Part shown: positions 39,593 to 47,943 of the stretch, piece after piece | Position numbering within the stretch: the first letter of the stretch is position 1 | How the letters are laid out: each line of letters begins with the position of its first letter | NCBI GenBank assembly: GCA_035709005.1 | Contig: DASTFB010000087.1 | Location: 62,001 to 126,000, forward strand | Source: Candidatus Methylomirabilota bacterium | GTDB taxonomy: Bacteria > Methylomirabilota > Methylomirabilia > Rokubacteriales > CSP1-6 | Length of the DNA stretch: 64,000 bases | Direction: 5' to 3' | Position numbers and translations under genes: made by a program | Notes under the pieces: generated by a model | The model's input: only the letters and a program-made list of their open reading frames with translations | What the model was told of the DNA's origin: nothing | The model's database searches: none

Positions 39593-41011
39593 CTACGGGG
39601 CCAGGGCCGGCCGCAGCTTCCAGAAGTAGTTCACGTACTCCTCCCCTTCGTGCAGGCGGCGGAACGTGAGCTCGACCGGCATGTCGACCTCCACGGTCGC
39701 GGGGTCGACGTCGGTGACCTGAGCGTAGAAGCGGCCTCCGCCCTCCAGGTCGGCTGCCGCCATGATCGTGGGCGGATCGGGGCTGGGCACCAGGTGATCC
39801 CTCGTGAACGTGAAGATCTTGCCCCGCCGGGCCAGGCGATAGTCCACCAACCGGTCCGACGAGCACTTCCAGCACAGGTGACGGCGCGGGTAGCTGACGG
39901 CGCCGCAGTCCTCGCAGCGCTGCCCGTAGAGGCGGAGGTTCTGGCGCTCCTCGCGGACCAGGGTGGGCACGCTGGAGAACGACTTGACGACCTCCGTCGC
40001 CACGTGGCGCCGGAACTTCAAAAACTTGCCGTAGTGCACGAGCGGCCGGCCGGCGCCCAGCTGGCGGGCGATCGGCCGAGCGGGACGGAAGTCGCGCACG
40101 GCCTCCGTCGCCTCGAACAGCAGGGCCTCGGCGCCGTTGCCGTACGAGACCACGAGCATCTGCTGGCGGGGCTGGAGCTCCTCCAGGGCGGCGGCCAGGC
40201 CGAGCAGACAGGCCGCGGTCCCGGTACTGCCCACGCGTGGGATGACGGGCTCCGCCGGCATGGCCGACTCCAGGCGCAGCATCCTGACCAGGGCCGCGTG
40301 GGTCCGGGCGTCAGGACCGTAAAGCACCAGCTTGCCGATGTCCTGTCGCTTGCGGCCCGTGCGCTGAAGGAGCCCCTCGACGGCCTCGGCGATGTGCCTG
40401 TCCAGCCCGTGAGCCCGCACGAACGTCGGGTCGGACAGCCATTGCACGTAGCGATCGCCGTCGTTGCGCCAGAAGTCGGTGAACTCGTGGCTCACGGCGA
40501 AGGCGTCCACGAACGCGGCGAGCACGCCCTCCCCGCCGACGAGCGCGGCCCCGGCCCCGTCGCCGACCAGGAGCTCCAGCTCGCCCCCCGGCTCCACCGG
40601 GCGCAGGTCGGCCGCCGCCACCAGCGCCTCGGCCACCGAACCCGCCCGCACGCTGTCCAGGGCCAGCCGCAACGCGGTGGTGCCGGCCCGCAGCGAGCCG
40701 AAGAGGTCGGCCGTCAAGATGGGGGCCGGGAGGTCGGCCACGGCGGCGAGCACGGTGGCGTTGGATTTCTCGATGTAGGGCGCCGACGTCGAGGCGAAGA
40801 AGCAGGCGCCGACTCGCGAGGTGTCGCGCCCGCTCAGGGCGCCCAGCGCGGCCTCGCAGGCCATGGTCAGGGCGTCCTCGTCATAGTTGGCGACCGCCCG
40901 CTCGGCTCCCGACGCGCCACCCCACACCTGGGCCACGGTCTTGCCGGACAGACGGTAGCGGGGCACGTACCCGGCGACCCCGGTCACCCCGACGCTCCGC
41001 TCGGCGCTCAT
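39593..41011 (-). CDS. HMG-CoA-synthase-like / OB-fold (DUF35) fusion protein
   Basis: 472 aa with two parts. Residues 1-330 resemble the thiolase-fold HMG-CoA synthase family: [34 protein letters not shown] with GDGAGAALV, and [12 protein letters not shown]. Residues 335-472 are a rubredoxin-like zinc ribbon ([18 protein letters not shown]) and an OB-fold, a DUF35-type partner usually encoded separately. Where archaeal HMG-CoA synthases carry the catalytic Cys (F-A-C-K-A-G-T), this one has GSLRAGT, so Cys is replaced by Leu. The protein is probably not a normal HMG-CoA synthase; condensation or acyl-CoA binding remains open. ATG overlaps the stop of the DUF1232 gene. Confidence 0.8.
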   Translation of the reverse strand: MSAERSVGVTGVAGYVPRYRLSGKTVAQVWGGASGAERAVANYDEDALTMACEAALGALSGRDTSRVGACFFASTSAPYIEKSNATVLAAVADLPAPILTADLFGSLRAGTTALRLALDSVRAGSVAEALVAAADLRPVEPGGELELLVGDGAGAALVGGEGVLAAFVDAFAVSHEFTDFWRNDGDRYVQWLSDPTFVRAHGLDRHIAEAVEGLLQRTGRKRQDIGKLVLYGPDARTHAALVRMLRLESAMPAEPVIPRVGSTGTAACLLGLAAALEELQPRQQMLVVSYGNGAEALLFEATEAVRDFRPARPIARQLGAGRPLVHYGKFLKFRRHVATEVVKSFSSVPTLVREERQNLRLYGQRCEDCGAVSYPRRHLCWKCSSDRLVDYRLARRGKIFTFTRDHLVPSPDPPTIMAAADLEGGGRFYAQVTDVDPATVEVDMPVELTFRRLHEGEEYVNYFWKLRPALAP

Positions 41012-41364
41012 CGACCGGCGAAGATCCGGGCCTTGACGCGACCGGGCACCCAGCGGGCCACCAGGTGGGCGATCCGGGCCACCTGATCCAGCGACGTCGG
41101 CGTCCCCGGCCAGTAGCGGAGCACCAGCGCGCGGTCCACGTAATTCAGGATGCCGTCGAGCACGATCGCGGCCAGCACCAGGTCGTCGAGGTAGCCGAGC
41201 AGCGGAATGAAGTCGGGCAGCACGTCCAACGGGCTCAGCAGATATGCGGCGGCCGCCGCCAGCGCGAGCTTCGCGGTTCGGGGCAACCGCGGGTCGGCGA
41301 CCAGTCGCGCCACCAGCCGGGCGATGTCGGGCAATGCCCGCAAGAGCGTCGTCACCCGCGCCAC
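41008..41364 (-). CDS. DUF1232 (YkvA-like) membrane protein
   Basis: 118 aa. The DUF1232 core is plain: [20 protein letters not shown] followed by [15 protein letters not shown], i.e. a hydrophobic segment, YLLSPxDxxPDFIPxxGxxDD. One or two membrane helices. Function is unknown in general. It overlaps the HMG-CoA-synthase-like gene by ATGA and follows the EtfD-like gene after 4 bp, in a minus-strand run from meaB. Confidence 0.88.
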   Translation of the reverse strand: MARVTTLLRALPDIARLVARLVADPRLPRTAKLALAAAAAYLLSPLDVLPDFIPLLGYLDDLVLAAIVLDGILNYVDRALVLRYWPGTPTSLDQVARIAHLVARWVPGRVKARIFAGR

Positions 41365-41368
41365 GGGA

Positions 41369-43354
41369 TCATTCCAGGCTCTCGGCCACCAGCTCGCTGA
41401 TGTCCTTCACGCCCAGCCGCTCCTCGGCCCCGGCCACTTTGCGGCCGAGATCGATCATGGCCAGACAGAACGGGCAGGCGGTACCCACCGTGGTCGCGTC
41501 CGTGCTCAGCGCCTCCTCGACCCGGATCACGTTCACGCGCTTGCGCGCCGGCACCTCCATCCACATGTGCCCGCCTCCGCCGCCGCAACAGAGCCCGCGC
41601 TCGCGGTTGCGGGGCATCTCGATCACGCGCAGCCCGGGCACCGCCCGGGCCACGGCGCGCGGCGCCTCCATGATGCCGTTGTAGCGCCCGAGGTAACACG
41701 AGTCGTGGAAGGCGATCACCTCGTCCAGCGGCTTGCGCGGGACGATCCGTCCGCTCTCGATGAGCTCGCGGATGAGCACGGAGTGATGGACCACCGGCCA
41801 CGTCCCGCCGAACCGGGGGAACTCGTTGCGGATGGTGTTGAAGCAATGCGGACAGTGCGCGAGGACTTTCTGGAAGCGGTACTGCGTCATGGCCGGGACG
41901 GTCTCCTGCTGCAGCGTCTGGTAGAGGTACTCCTCGCCCAGGCGTCGGGCCACTTCGCCGTGGCAGCGCTCTTCGGCGAGGACGCCGAACGAGACTCCGG
42001 CCGCCTTGAGGATCTTCACCACCGCGCGGGCGATGGCCTGGTTGCGCTTGTCGTAGGAGGCGGAGCAGCCGACCCAGTAGAGGTACTCCACCTCCATCCC
42101 TTCGCGCAGGACCGGGACGTCGAGCCCCTCGGCCCAGGCCAGCCGGTCGCCCGCCGGCAGCCCCCAGGGGTTGCCGGCGCGCTGGATGTTCTGCAGCGAC
42201 TGCGGGGCCGTGGAGGGCAAGGCGCCCTCCGACAGCGCGAGATACCGGCGCAGGTCGATGATCGTGTCCACGATGTCGATGAAGGCCGGGCATTCCTGCA
42301 CGCACGCCATGCACGTCGTGCAGGCCCACAGCTCCTCCGGCTTGATGAGCTGGCCGTGGATGGGGCCCGGGAGCTCTCCGTGCAGGTGGCGCTTGAGCTT
42401 CACGATGATCTGCTTGGGGCTCAGCGCGGTGCCGGCCATCCAGGCCGGGCAAGCGTCCTGACACCGCCCGCACTCCACGCACGCGTCGAAGTCGAGCCGC
42501 CGCTTCCACGAGAACTCCTCCAGCGAGGAGACGCCCAGGGATTCGGCGGCCTCGATGTTCTCGATCGTGGCGATCTCCCCCCGGGGCGTGAGCTTGGCGA
42601 AGAAGATGTTGAGGGGCGTCAGGATGAGGTGGATGAAATACGAGTGCGGGATGATCGCGATGAAGCCCAGCGACACCACCGCGTGGAAGAGCCAGGTGCC
42701 CAGGTGGAGCCCGCGCAGCGCGGCCTCCGACATCCCCGCCGCCCGCAGGGCCTCGCCCAGCGCGAAGCCCACCGGCGACCATGGCGCCCATGCCGGGTTC
42801 ACGACGGCCAGCCGCGCCGCCTCCATGATGAATCCGGTGACGTTGATGACGAAGAGCAGCGCCAGCACCCCGGCGAAGCGCGCCGTGGGATCGACGCGCG
42901 GCGGCCGGCGCACGAAGCGCCGCCACACCGCCATGCCGAGCCCGATCACGAAGAACAGCCCGAAGAGGTCCAGCGTGATTTCGTAGAAGAGGTAGAACGG
43001 CCCCTTGAGCAGCTTGTAATCGAAGAAGGGCAGCGTGATGTCGTAATCGATGGTGGCCAGCACCGTGCCCATGAACAGGGCCAGGAAGCCCCAGAACATG
43101 GTGGCGTGCATGACGCCGGGATAGGCCTGGGACAGGGTGCGGGCCTGACCGAGCACGTGCAGCGCCACCAGCTTGACGCGCTGGGGAAGACGATCGAACC
43201 GGTGCTCGGGTTTCCCCGCCCGCCAGAGCCGCACCCGTTGCCACACGCCGACCGCGCAGATCGCCACCGCGATCACGCCGCCGATGTAGAGCGCCAGCTG
43301 GGCCCAGAAGGGGACGTTCCAGAACGTGTCGCGGAACGGAACGTCGGGAGCCAT
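41369..43354 (-). CDS. EtfD/HdrD-like membrane Fe-S oxidoreductase
   Basis: 661 aa from ATG 43354 (a GTG at 43366 would add four residues). The first 290 residues hold five to six membrane helices of NarI/DsrM-like type, expected to bind hemes b (conserved His in [19 protein letters not shown]). Two 4Fe-4S motifs follow ([12 protein letters not shown] and [12 protein letters not shown]), then two CCG domains (CSASYDKR...CHGEVARR...CPHCFNTI and [10 protein letters not shown]...[10 protein letters not shown]). Such proteins pass electrons from electron-transfer flavoprotein to membrane quinone during acyl-CoA oxidation. TGATG overlap with meaB shows coupling. No etfAB is present in the window. 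Confidence 0.85.
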   Translation of the reverse strand: MAPDVPFRDTFWNVPFWAQLALYIGGVIAVAICAVGVWQRVRLWRAGKPEHRFDRLPQRVKLVALHVLGQARTLSQAYPGVMHATMFWGFLALFMGTVLATIDYDITLPFFDYKLLKGPFYLFYEITLDLFGLFFVIGLGMAVWRRFVRRPPRVDPTARFAGVLALLFVINVTGFIMEAARLAVVNPAWAPWSPVGFALGEALRAAGMSEAALRGLHLGTWLFHAVVSLGFIAIIPHSYFIHLILTPLNIFFAKLTPRGEIATIENIEAAESLGVSSLEEFSWKRRLDFDACVECGRCQDACPAWMAGTALSPKQIIVKLKRHLHGELPGPIHGQLIKPEELWACTTCMACVQECPAFIDIVDTIIDLRRYLALSEGALPSTAPQSLQNIQRAGNPWGLPAGDRLAWAEGLDVPVLREGMEVEYLYWVGCSASYDKRNQAIARAVVKILKAAGVSFGVLAEERCHGEVARRLGEEYLYQTLQQETVPAMTQYRFQKVLAHCPHCFNTIRNEFPRFGGTWPVVHHSVLIRELIESGRIVPRKPLDEVIAFHDSCYLGRYNGIMEAPRAVARAVPGLRVIEMPRNRERGLCCGGGGGHMWMEVPARKRVNVIRVEEALSTDATTVGTACPFCLAMIDLGRKVAGAEERLGVKDISELVAESLE

Positions 43355-44349
43355 CAGCGTTTCCACGATAGCACGGCCAGCACCTGCTCGGCCGCCGAGT
43401 AGGGGTCGACCGCGCCGTCCACCACCTGCTGGAACGTGGACGCCAGGTCACCGGCGGCCAGGCGCTGCTCGAGGCTGGCCGTCAGGGTCTCCGTGAGGAG
43501 GCCGCGGAACTCCTGATGTCGTCGGGCGCGTCGCCTGACCTCCAGCGCGCCCGCCGCCTCCAGGGTCGTCCGGTGGCGCCCGATCGCCTCCAGCAATTCG
43601 GCCACGCCCCGGTCGTTGTGCGCCTCGGTGGCCAGGATGGGAATCTCCCAGTCGATGTCCCGGGGACCGGTCGCGCTCGTGTACTGCAGGTGCGCGGCGA
43701 AGCGCAGCTCGGCCATGAGCGCGTCGGCGCCGGCCCGGTCGGCCTTGTTCACCACGAACACGTCGGCCGCCTCGAGGAGCCCGGCCTTCATCGTCTGGAT
43801 GGCGTCGCCCGACTCCGGCACGAGCACGACGACGGTGGTATCGGCCAGTTTCATGATGTCGAGCTCCGTCTGGCCGACCCCCACGGTCTCCACGAAGATC
43901 CACTGCAGCCCGAAGGCGGCCAGCAGCTTGAGCACGTCGCCGGTGGCCCGGGCCAGCCCCCCGAAGGCCCCGCGCGTGGCCATGCTGCGGATGAACACGC
44001 CCGTGTCCAGCGCGTGGGCTTGCATACGGATGCGATCGCCCAGGACGGCCCCGCCGGTAAACGGGCTGGAGGGATCCACGGCGATCACGCCCACCGTCTC
44101 GTCCCGCGCGCGCACCAGCGCGGTGAGCCGGTCGACGATCGTCGACTTGCCGGCGCCGGGCGGCCCCGTCACGCCGACGACGTAGACGCCCGGACCGCGC
44201 CTGTGGACGGCGCGCATGATCGCCGGCACCGCCTCGGAGCGATTCTCGACCAGGGTGATGAGGCGGGCCAGAGCGAGCCGGTCGCCGGCCAGCATCCGCT
44301 CGACGAGCGTCGCGGGATCGTTGCGGGGAGGAGCGCCGGCGCCGGCCAT
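43354..44349 (-). CDS. meaB: Methylmalonyl-CoA mutase-associated GTPase MeaB/ArgK
   Basis: 331 aa from ATG 44349 (an upstream in-frame start at 44373 is less likely). G3E-type P-loop GTPase: Walker A GPPGAGKST, GVIAVDPSSPFTGGAVLGDR, the switch DTGVFIRSMATRG, ETVGVGQTE, and NKADRAGAD as G4. MeaB protects and reloads B12 in methylmalonyl-CoA mutase. The mutase gene is not in the window. The C-terminal dimerisation helix (RRRARRHQEFRGLL...) is complete. A hairpin immediately upstream (44374-44400) isolates it from the cytochrome gene. Confidence 0.95.
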   Translation of the reverse strand: MAGAGAPPRNDPATLVERMLAGDRLALARLITLVENRSEAVPAIMRAVHRRGPGVYVVGVTGPPGAGKSTIVDRLTALVRARDETVGVIAVDPSSPFTGGAVLGDRIRMQAHALDTGVFIRSMATRGAFGGLARATGDVLKLLAAFGLQWIFVETVGVGQTELDIMKLADTTVVVLVPESGDAIQTMKAGLLEAADVFVVNKADRAGADALMAELRFAAHLQYTSATGPRDIDWEIPILATEAHNDRGVAELLEAIGRHRTTLEAAGALEVRRRARRHQEFRGLLTETLTASLEQRLAAGDLASTFQQVVDGAVDPYSAAEQVLAVLSWKR

Positions 44350-44373
44350 CGGAGAGCGGCCGGATTCTAACAC

Positions 44374-44400
44374 GGGGAGGGCGGCCGGCCCGCCCTCCCC
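44374..44400 (-). terminator. Terminator hairpin between cytochrome and meaB transcripts
   Basis: GGGGAGGGCGG (44374-44384) pairs perfectly with CCGCCCTCCCC (44390-44400) across a 5-nt loop. It lies about 70 bp after the cytochrome stop and directly before meaB. On the minus strand it is followed by CGTGTTAGAATC, only a weak U-tract. Confidence 0.6.
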
Positions 44401-44468
44401 GGTCGGTGCTCAGTGAAGCATCGGCAACGCGGTGCCGGCCGTCACCGGCATCCTGACAGAGCGATCCG

Positions 44469-44936
44469 CTACTTCTTGATCTCCGGGCCGCGGAACGCCG
44501 TGTGGCAGGCGCCGCACGTCGTCTTGCTGAGGTCGGCGACCGCCGCGCTCGTCGCCTGGGCCGTCCCCGTCCTGGCGATGGCGGCCGTCTGGGTCGCCTT
44601 CTCTCCCAGTCGCTTCGCGTTTCCTTCGAACTCCGACCACCTCTGCCAGATCTCCGGCTTGGCTCGAGATCTGGAGGGATCCAGCGAGCCCTGCGGGAAC
44701 AGCGCCGGGATCTGACTGGACGTCTTGGCGAGCTTGTCCAGCTCGGGGGTGATCGCCTGGTGCTGTCCGGCCTTGAGCTTGCTCTGGATTGCCCTCATGG
44801 CCGCGCTCTGCTCCTTCATGAGGGCCTGGCGCTCGGCGATAGGATCGCCCATGCCCATCATCGACTTGGCCTTGGCGCAACCGAACAGGACCACCGCACC
44901 AACAATGATGACGCCTGCCTGCAGTGCCAACCTCAT
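44469..44936 (-). CDS. Cytochrome c' / c556-like lipoprotein (class II)
   Basis: 155 aa. A lipobox LFGC (Cys 20) suggests membrane anchoring. The body is helical and the only heme motif, CGACH, is at residue 141 near the C-terminus, as in class II cytochromes c' and c556 (four-helix bundles with C-terminal heme attachment). SEFEGNAKRLGEKATQTAAI aligns with the usual second half. Electron-transfer or gas-binding roles are both known in the family. It is 58 bp downstream of the diheme cytochrome gene. Confidence 0.85.
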   Translation of the reverse strand: MRLALQAGVIIVGAVVLFGCAKAKSMMGMGDPIAERQALMKEQSAAMRAIQSKLKAGQHQAITPELDKLAKTSSQIPALFPQGSLDPSRSRAKPEIWQRWSEFEGNAKRLGEKATQTAAIARTGTAQATSAAVADLSKTTCGACHTAFRGPEIKK

Positions 44937-44994
44937 CGTCTGACCTCCTGTCGAGGGCGATGGCCGCTGGCCGGCGCCCGTGAGGGTGGTGACG

Positions 44995-45939
44995 CTACGG
45001 CTTCGTGATCTTGTTGTTCACCGGGGGAATCGACTTGAGATATCCGGCGATGGCCAGACGGTCGTCCCGGGTCAGGTCTTTGTAGCCCGCCCGCGTGCCC
45101 TGGATCACCTCGGCCATCAGGCCACCGGCGACGTCGCCGTCGGGCTTGTTGCCGGTCCCCAGATACTCGGCGATCTCCTCCTCGGACCAGGTCAGCCCCG
45201 TGCTCTTGTCCGGTGTTATGTTCGGGACCTCCGAGTCCTCGGGGCCCTTCGGGTTGCCGGCCAGGAAGCGCGAATTGTCGGTCGCCATGGTGACCGTCCG
45301 GGGCGTGTGACACTCGCCACAGTGACTCACCGCCCGCACCAGGTACTCGCCCCGCGCGATTCCCGACGTGGGAGCGGACGGCGGGGGCGTCTCGCGCGGC
45401 GCGAACGCGGCCAGCCAGGCGGGCAGGAAGACGCTCTCGAAGAACGGCACGGTGATCTTCTTGGGTTGGTTCTCCCGCTTCACCGCGGGGACCGTGCGCA
45501 GGAACGCGACCAGCGCCTGGAGGTCGGCCTCAGCCATGCCGTTGAAGACCGGGTACGGGTGCACGGGGATCAAGCGCTCTCCGTTGGGCCTCCGGCCCAG
45601 CCGGATCGCCGCGATGATCTGCTCGTCGGTCCAGCCGCCGATGCCCGTCTCGCGGTCCGGCGTGATGTTTGTCGAGTACACGGTGCCGAACGCCCCATCG
45701 TAGCGTCGTCCCCCCGTGTTGACGGCCTGTTCGGGAACGGTGTGACAGCCGCATCCGCCCGCGGCGCCGAAGATGTACCGGCCGCGCAGAACAGGGTCCC
45801 CGGCCGGGGCCTGGGCCCCCGCGTGCCGGGGGGACACCAGCACGGCCGCGGCGAGCGTGAGCCCCACCCCGGTCGCCAGCAGCCTCCACCCGCCCCGCGG
45901 GGCGGAGCCCAACCTGAACTGACAGGATGAACGCGTCAA
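44995..45939 (-). CDS. Diheme class I cytochrome c with one atypical heme motif
   Basis: 314 aa from TTG 45939, which overlaps the rimI stop; TTG at residue 10 is another option. Signal peptide about 15-43. Two cytochrome c domains as in the cytochrome subunits of alcohol or aldehyde dehydrogenases: YSTNITPDRETGIGGWTDEQ and VPNITPDKSTGLTWSEEEI are the paired NITPDxxTGIGxWS motifs. The second heme site is a normal CGECH (residue 207). The first reads AAGGCGCHTVPE, i.e. CxCH rather than CXXCH (Cys 63, Cys 65, His 66). So the first heme may be held by one thioether bond or be lost. Probably periplasmic. Confidence 0.85.
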   Translation of the reverse strand: MTRSSCQFRLGSAPRGGWRLLATGVGLTLAAAVLVSPRHAGAQAPAGDPVLRGRYIFGAAGGCGCHTVPEQAVNTGGRRYDGAFGTVYSTNITPDRETGIGGWTDEQIIAAIRLGRRPNGERLIPVHPYPVFNGMAEADLQALVAFLRTVPAVKRENQPKKITVPFFESVFLPAWLAAFAPRETPPPSAPTSGIARGEYLVRAVSHCGECHTPRTVTMATDNSRFLAGNPKGPEDSEVPNITPDKSTGLTWSEEEIAEYLGTGNKPDGDVAGGLMAEVIQGTRAGYKDLTRDDRLAIAGYLKSIPPVNNKITKP

Positions 45940-46430
45940 CTGGCGCGCGGGTTCCCGCCCGCAGCGCGGCCGGGCTCCTCCCCGGCGAGGGCGACTTCCA
46001 TCACCAGGGCGTCCTCTCCGGTGTCGTAGTAGTACCCGCGCCGGCGGCCGACGACCCGAAATCCGAAGGCCTCGTAGAGGGCGCGGGCCTCGCTGTTGCT
46101 CGGCCGGACCTCCAGCACGACCGCCCGCGTGGCCCGCCGCCGGGCCTCCTCGAGGATCGAGCCCAGAAGGCTCCGCCCGATACCCCGCCGGCGCTCGTCG
46201 GGATGCACGGCGATGTTGGTGATGTGCATCTCGTCGGCGACCTCCCAGACGCAGATGTAGCCGACGATACGCTCGGCCTCGCGCGTGACGTAGCAGCGGG
46301 CGACGCGGTTCTGCTCGATCTCGTAGAGGAACGCTCCCCGCGACCAGGGCATGGTGAAGGAGGCGCGCTCGATGGCCAGCACCTCGTCCAGGTCGGCCGG
46401 CCGCATCCGTTCAGTGAACAGCGTCGCCAC
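45936..46430 (-). CDS. rimI: Ribosomal-protein-alanine N-acetyltransferase RimI
   Basis: 164 aa GNAT protein. The acetyl-CoA P-loop is RRRGIGRSLL, preceded by ITNIAVHPDE, followed by LEVRPSNSEARALYEAFGF and RRRGYY, all typical of RimI, which acetylates the N-terminus of ribosomal protein S18. It overlaps the end of tsaB by 20 bp; the tsaB-rimI pair is common in bacteria. Confidence 0.92.
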   Translation of the reverse strand: MATLFTERMRPADLDEVLAIERASFTMPWSRGAFLYEIEQNRVARCYVTREAERIVGYICVWEVADEMHITNIAVHPDERRRGIGRSLLGSILEEARRRATRAVVLEVRPSNSEARALYEAFGFRVVGRRRGYYYDTGEDALVMEVALAGEEPGRAAGGNPRAS

Positions 46431-47085
46431 GATGTTTGAGCTCCGCCTCCGACGGGCGCAGGTAGATGGGCGTCAGGGCCGCGGCGGCCACGCTCTCCCC
46501 CGCCTCGAGCCGGGCCAGGCCCAGCACCCCGACCGCCCCGGGGGAAGGCACGCGCCGGTGGGGCGGTGCCAGGATCGCGTGCGCCGCGGGGACGAGGCGG
46601 GCGCCGTCACCGAGCAGGATCACCGGCTCGCTCAGCCGAGCGGCCAACGCCTCCGGCGGCAGCGCCGCGTAGTCCCATTCCCGCCGCACCGCCTCACCCT
46701 CCCAACGATACAGACTGCAGTAGACCTCGCCTTTGCGGGCGTCGAGCACAGGGCAGACCGGCAGTGACGCGAAGGGCAACGCCGCCGCCATCGCATCCAG
46801 CGTCGGAACCGCGGCCACCGGCACGCCGAGCGCCAGGGCCAGTCCCTTGACGGCGCTGAGCCCGATGCGCAAGCCCGTGAACGAGCCGGGCCCCACGGCG
46901 ACGGCGAGTCCTTGCAGATCGCTCGGGCCCCAGCCGGCGTCGGCCAGGAGGCGATCGATCGCGGGCAGCAGCCGCTCCGAGTGCGTGGCGCTCACGTCCA
47001 AAAGGTACTCCCCGCGCAGCCGGTCGTCCTCCAGGATCGCCACGCCTCCGGCGAGGGTCGACGTCTCCACGGCCAGCAGGCGCAC
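46411..47085 (-). CDS. tsaB: tRNA threonylcarbamoyladenosine biosynthesis protein TsaB
   Basis: 224 aa. LLAVETSTLAGGVAIL opens the ASKHA fold; HSERLLPAIDRLL, VAVGPGSFTGLRIGLSAVKG and DARKGEVYCSLY are the standard TsaB landmarks. TsaB is the non-catalytic partner of TsaD in making t6A37 of tRNAs reading ANN codons. TsaC is encoded in the same window (56948-57556); tsaD and tsaE are not. Start ATG 47085 is immediately before the fold. It is divergent from pyrE. Confidence 0.93.
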   Translation of the reverse strand: MRLLAVETSTLAGGVAILEDDRLRGEYLLDVSATHSERLLPAIDRLLADAGWGPSDLQGLAVAVGPGSFTGLRIGLSAVKGLALALGVPVAAVPTLDAMAAALPFASLPVCPVLDARKGEVYCSLYRWEGEAVRREWDYAALPPEALAARLSEPVILLGDGARLVPAAHAILAPPHRRVPSPGAVGVLGLARLEAGESVAAAALTPIYLRPSEAELKHRGDAVH

Positions 47086-47147
47086 GCGGGAAGTCTAGCA
47101 CGCGCCGCCCGGCGTCGAGGGCGCGGGCGCAGATCGGAAGTGCGTGC

Positions 47148-47166
47148 GATAATACGCGCAAGGAGG
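47148..47166 (+). promoter_or_regulatory. -10 box and strong ribosome binding site of pyrE
   Basis: GATAAT (47148-47153) is a plausible -10 element and AGGAGG (47161-47166) a perfect ribosome site 8 bp from ATG 47175. No clear -35 is seen 17 bp upstream. The transcript leader would be very short. Confidence 0.4.
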
Positions 47167-47174
47167 CCTGTTCG

Positions 47175-47858
47175 ATGCCGGTGGCGCCCCGCAAAGATCC
47201 TTCTGCCGTCGAGGCGGAGGTCCGCGAAAAGATCCATCTCGAGATCCTGAAACGGACGGGCGCCTACCACGCCAACGATCACGTCCTGCTTCCCTCGGGC
47301 CAGCACACCAGCGAATACATCGAGAAGACCCTGGTGACGACGGAGCCCTCCTTCACCGAGGGCCTGGGGGCGGTCATCGCCAAGCACTTCGCCCAGTGGC
47401 CGGTGGACGTCGTCCTCTCCACCGGCCCGGGGGCGCTCATCCTCTCTCACTGCGTGGCCCGCGCCCACCCGTCCCGCCCCATCGTCCTCTACGGGACCAA
47501 GGGCATGGCCGCCGGCAAGCGGCGGGTCTCACTGCCCGTCGAGTTCCAGCGTCTGCTCCGGGAGGGGACGCGTGTCCTGCTGATCGAAGACCTGGTGTCG
47601 ACGGGCACGACGCTCAAGCTGCTCATCGACCTGGTGGAACAGCTCGGCGCCGAGATCGTGGGGATCGGCTGCCTGTGGCGGCGCACCTCCGTCAACATGG
47701 ACGGCAAGCCGGTGTTCAGCCTGGTCAGCCGGGATTTTCCGACCTACGCGGCCGGGACGTGTCCGCTATGCAAGAAGGGCGTGCCTCTCAACGAGGAGTT
47801 CGTGCGCCGGCGCCATCACCGGCGGCCCTCCACCGTGAAGGAAGTTCGCGAGCCCTAG
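47175..47858 (+). CDS. pyrE: Orotate phosphoribosyltransferase-family protein
   Basis: 227 aa type I phosphoribosyltransferase. The PRPP motif VLLIEDLVSTGTTLKLL is at about residues 135-151, VVLSTGPGALILSH is the PPi loop region, and VLLPSGQHTSEYIEKTL matches the OPRT N-terminal hood with the SGxHxxxYxxK pattern. OPRT makes OMP from orotate and PRPP. The extra C-terminal CPLCKKGVPLNEEF is common in a subgroup of OPRT-like proteins and might bind zinc, so the substrate could differ. AGGAGG is 8 bp upstream. Confidence 0.82.
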   Translation: MPVAPRKDPSAVEAEVREKIHLEILKRTGAYHANDHVLLPSGQHTSEYIEKTLVTTEPSFTEGLGAVIAKHFAQWPVDVVLSTGPGALILSHCVARAHPSRPIVLYGTKGMAAGKRRVSLPVEFQRLLREGTRVLLIEDLVSTGTTLKLLIDLVEQLGAEIVGIGCLWRRTSVNMDGKPVFSLVSRDFPTYAAGTCPLCKKGVPLNEEFVRRRHHRRPSTVKEVREP

Positions 47859-47911
47859 GTAGCGCCGCTCGAGCGGCGGCTTTGCCGCCGCACCCTTTCC
47901 TGGGGGGAGGC

Positions 47912-47940
47912 TCGGAGGGGGCCGCCGAGGCCCCCTCCGA
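47912..47940. terminator. Bidirectional terminator between convergent genes
   Basis: TCGGAGGGGGCC (47912-47923) pairs perfectly with GGCCCCCTCCGA (47929-47940), 5-nt loop, between pyrE (ends 47858) and the radical SAM gene (ends 47944). A second smaller hairpin GCGGCGGC-TTT-GCCGCCGC lies at about 47873-47891. Confidence 0.75.
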
Positions 47941-47943
47941 TGA

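Noticed and set aside
39086-43402. Two very long plus-strand ORFs (666 and 731 codons)
   Set aside because: Antisense shadows of the HMG-CoA-synthase-like, LivH and EtfD genes; Arg/His/Gln-rich composition and no family motifs.
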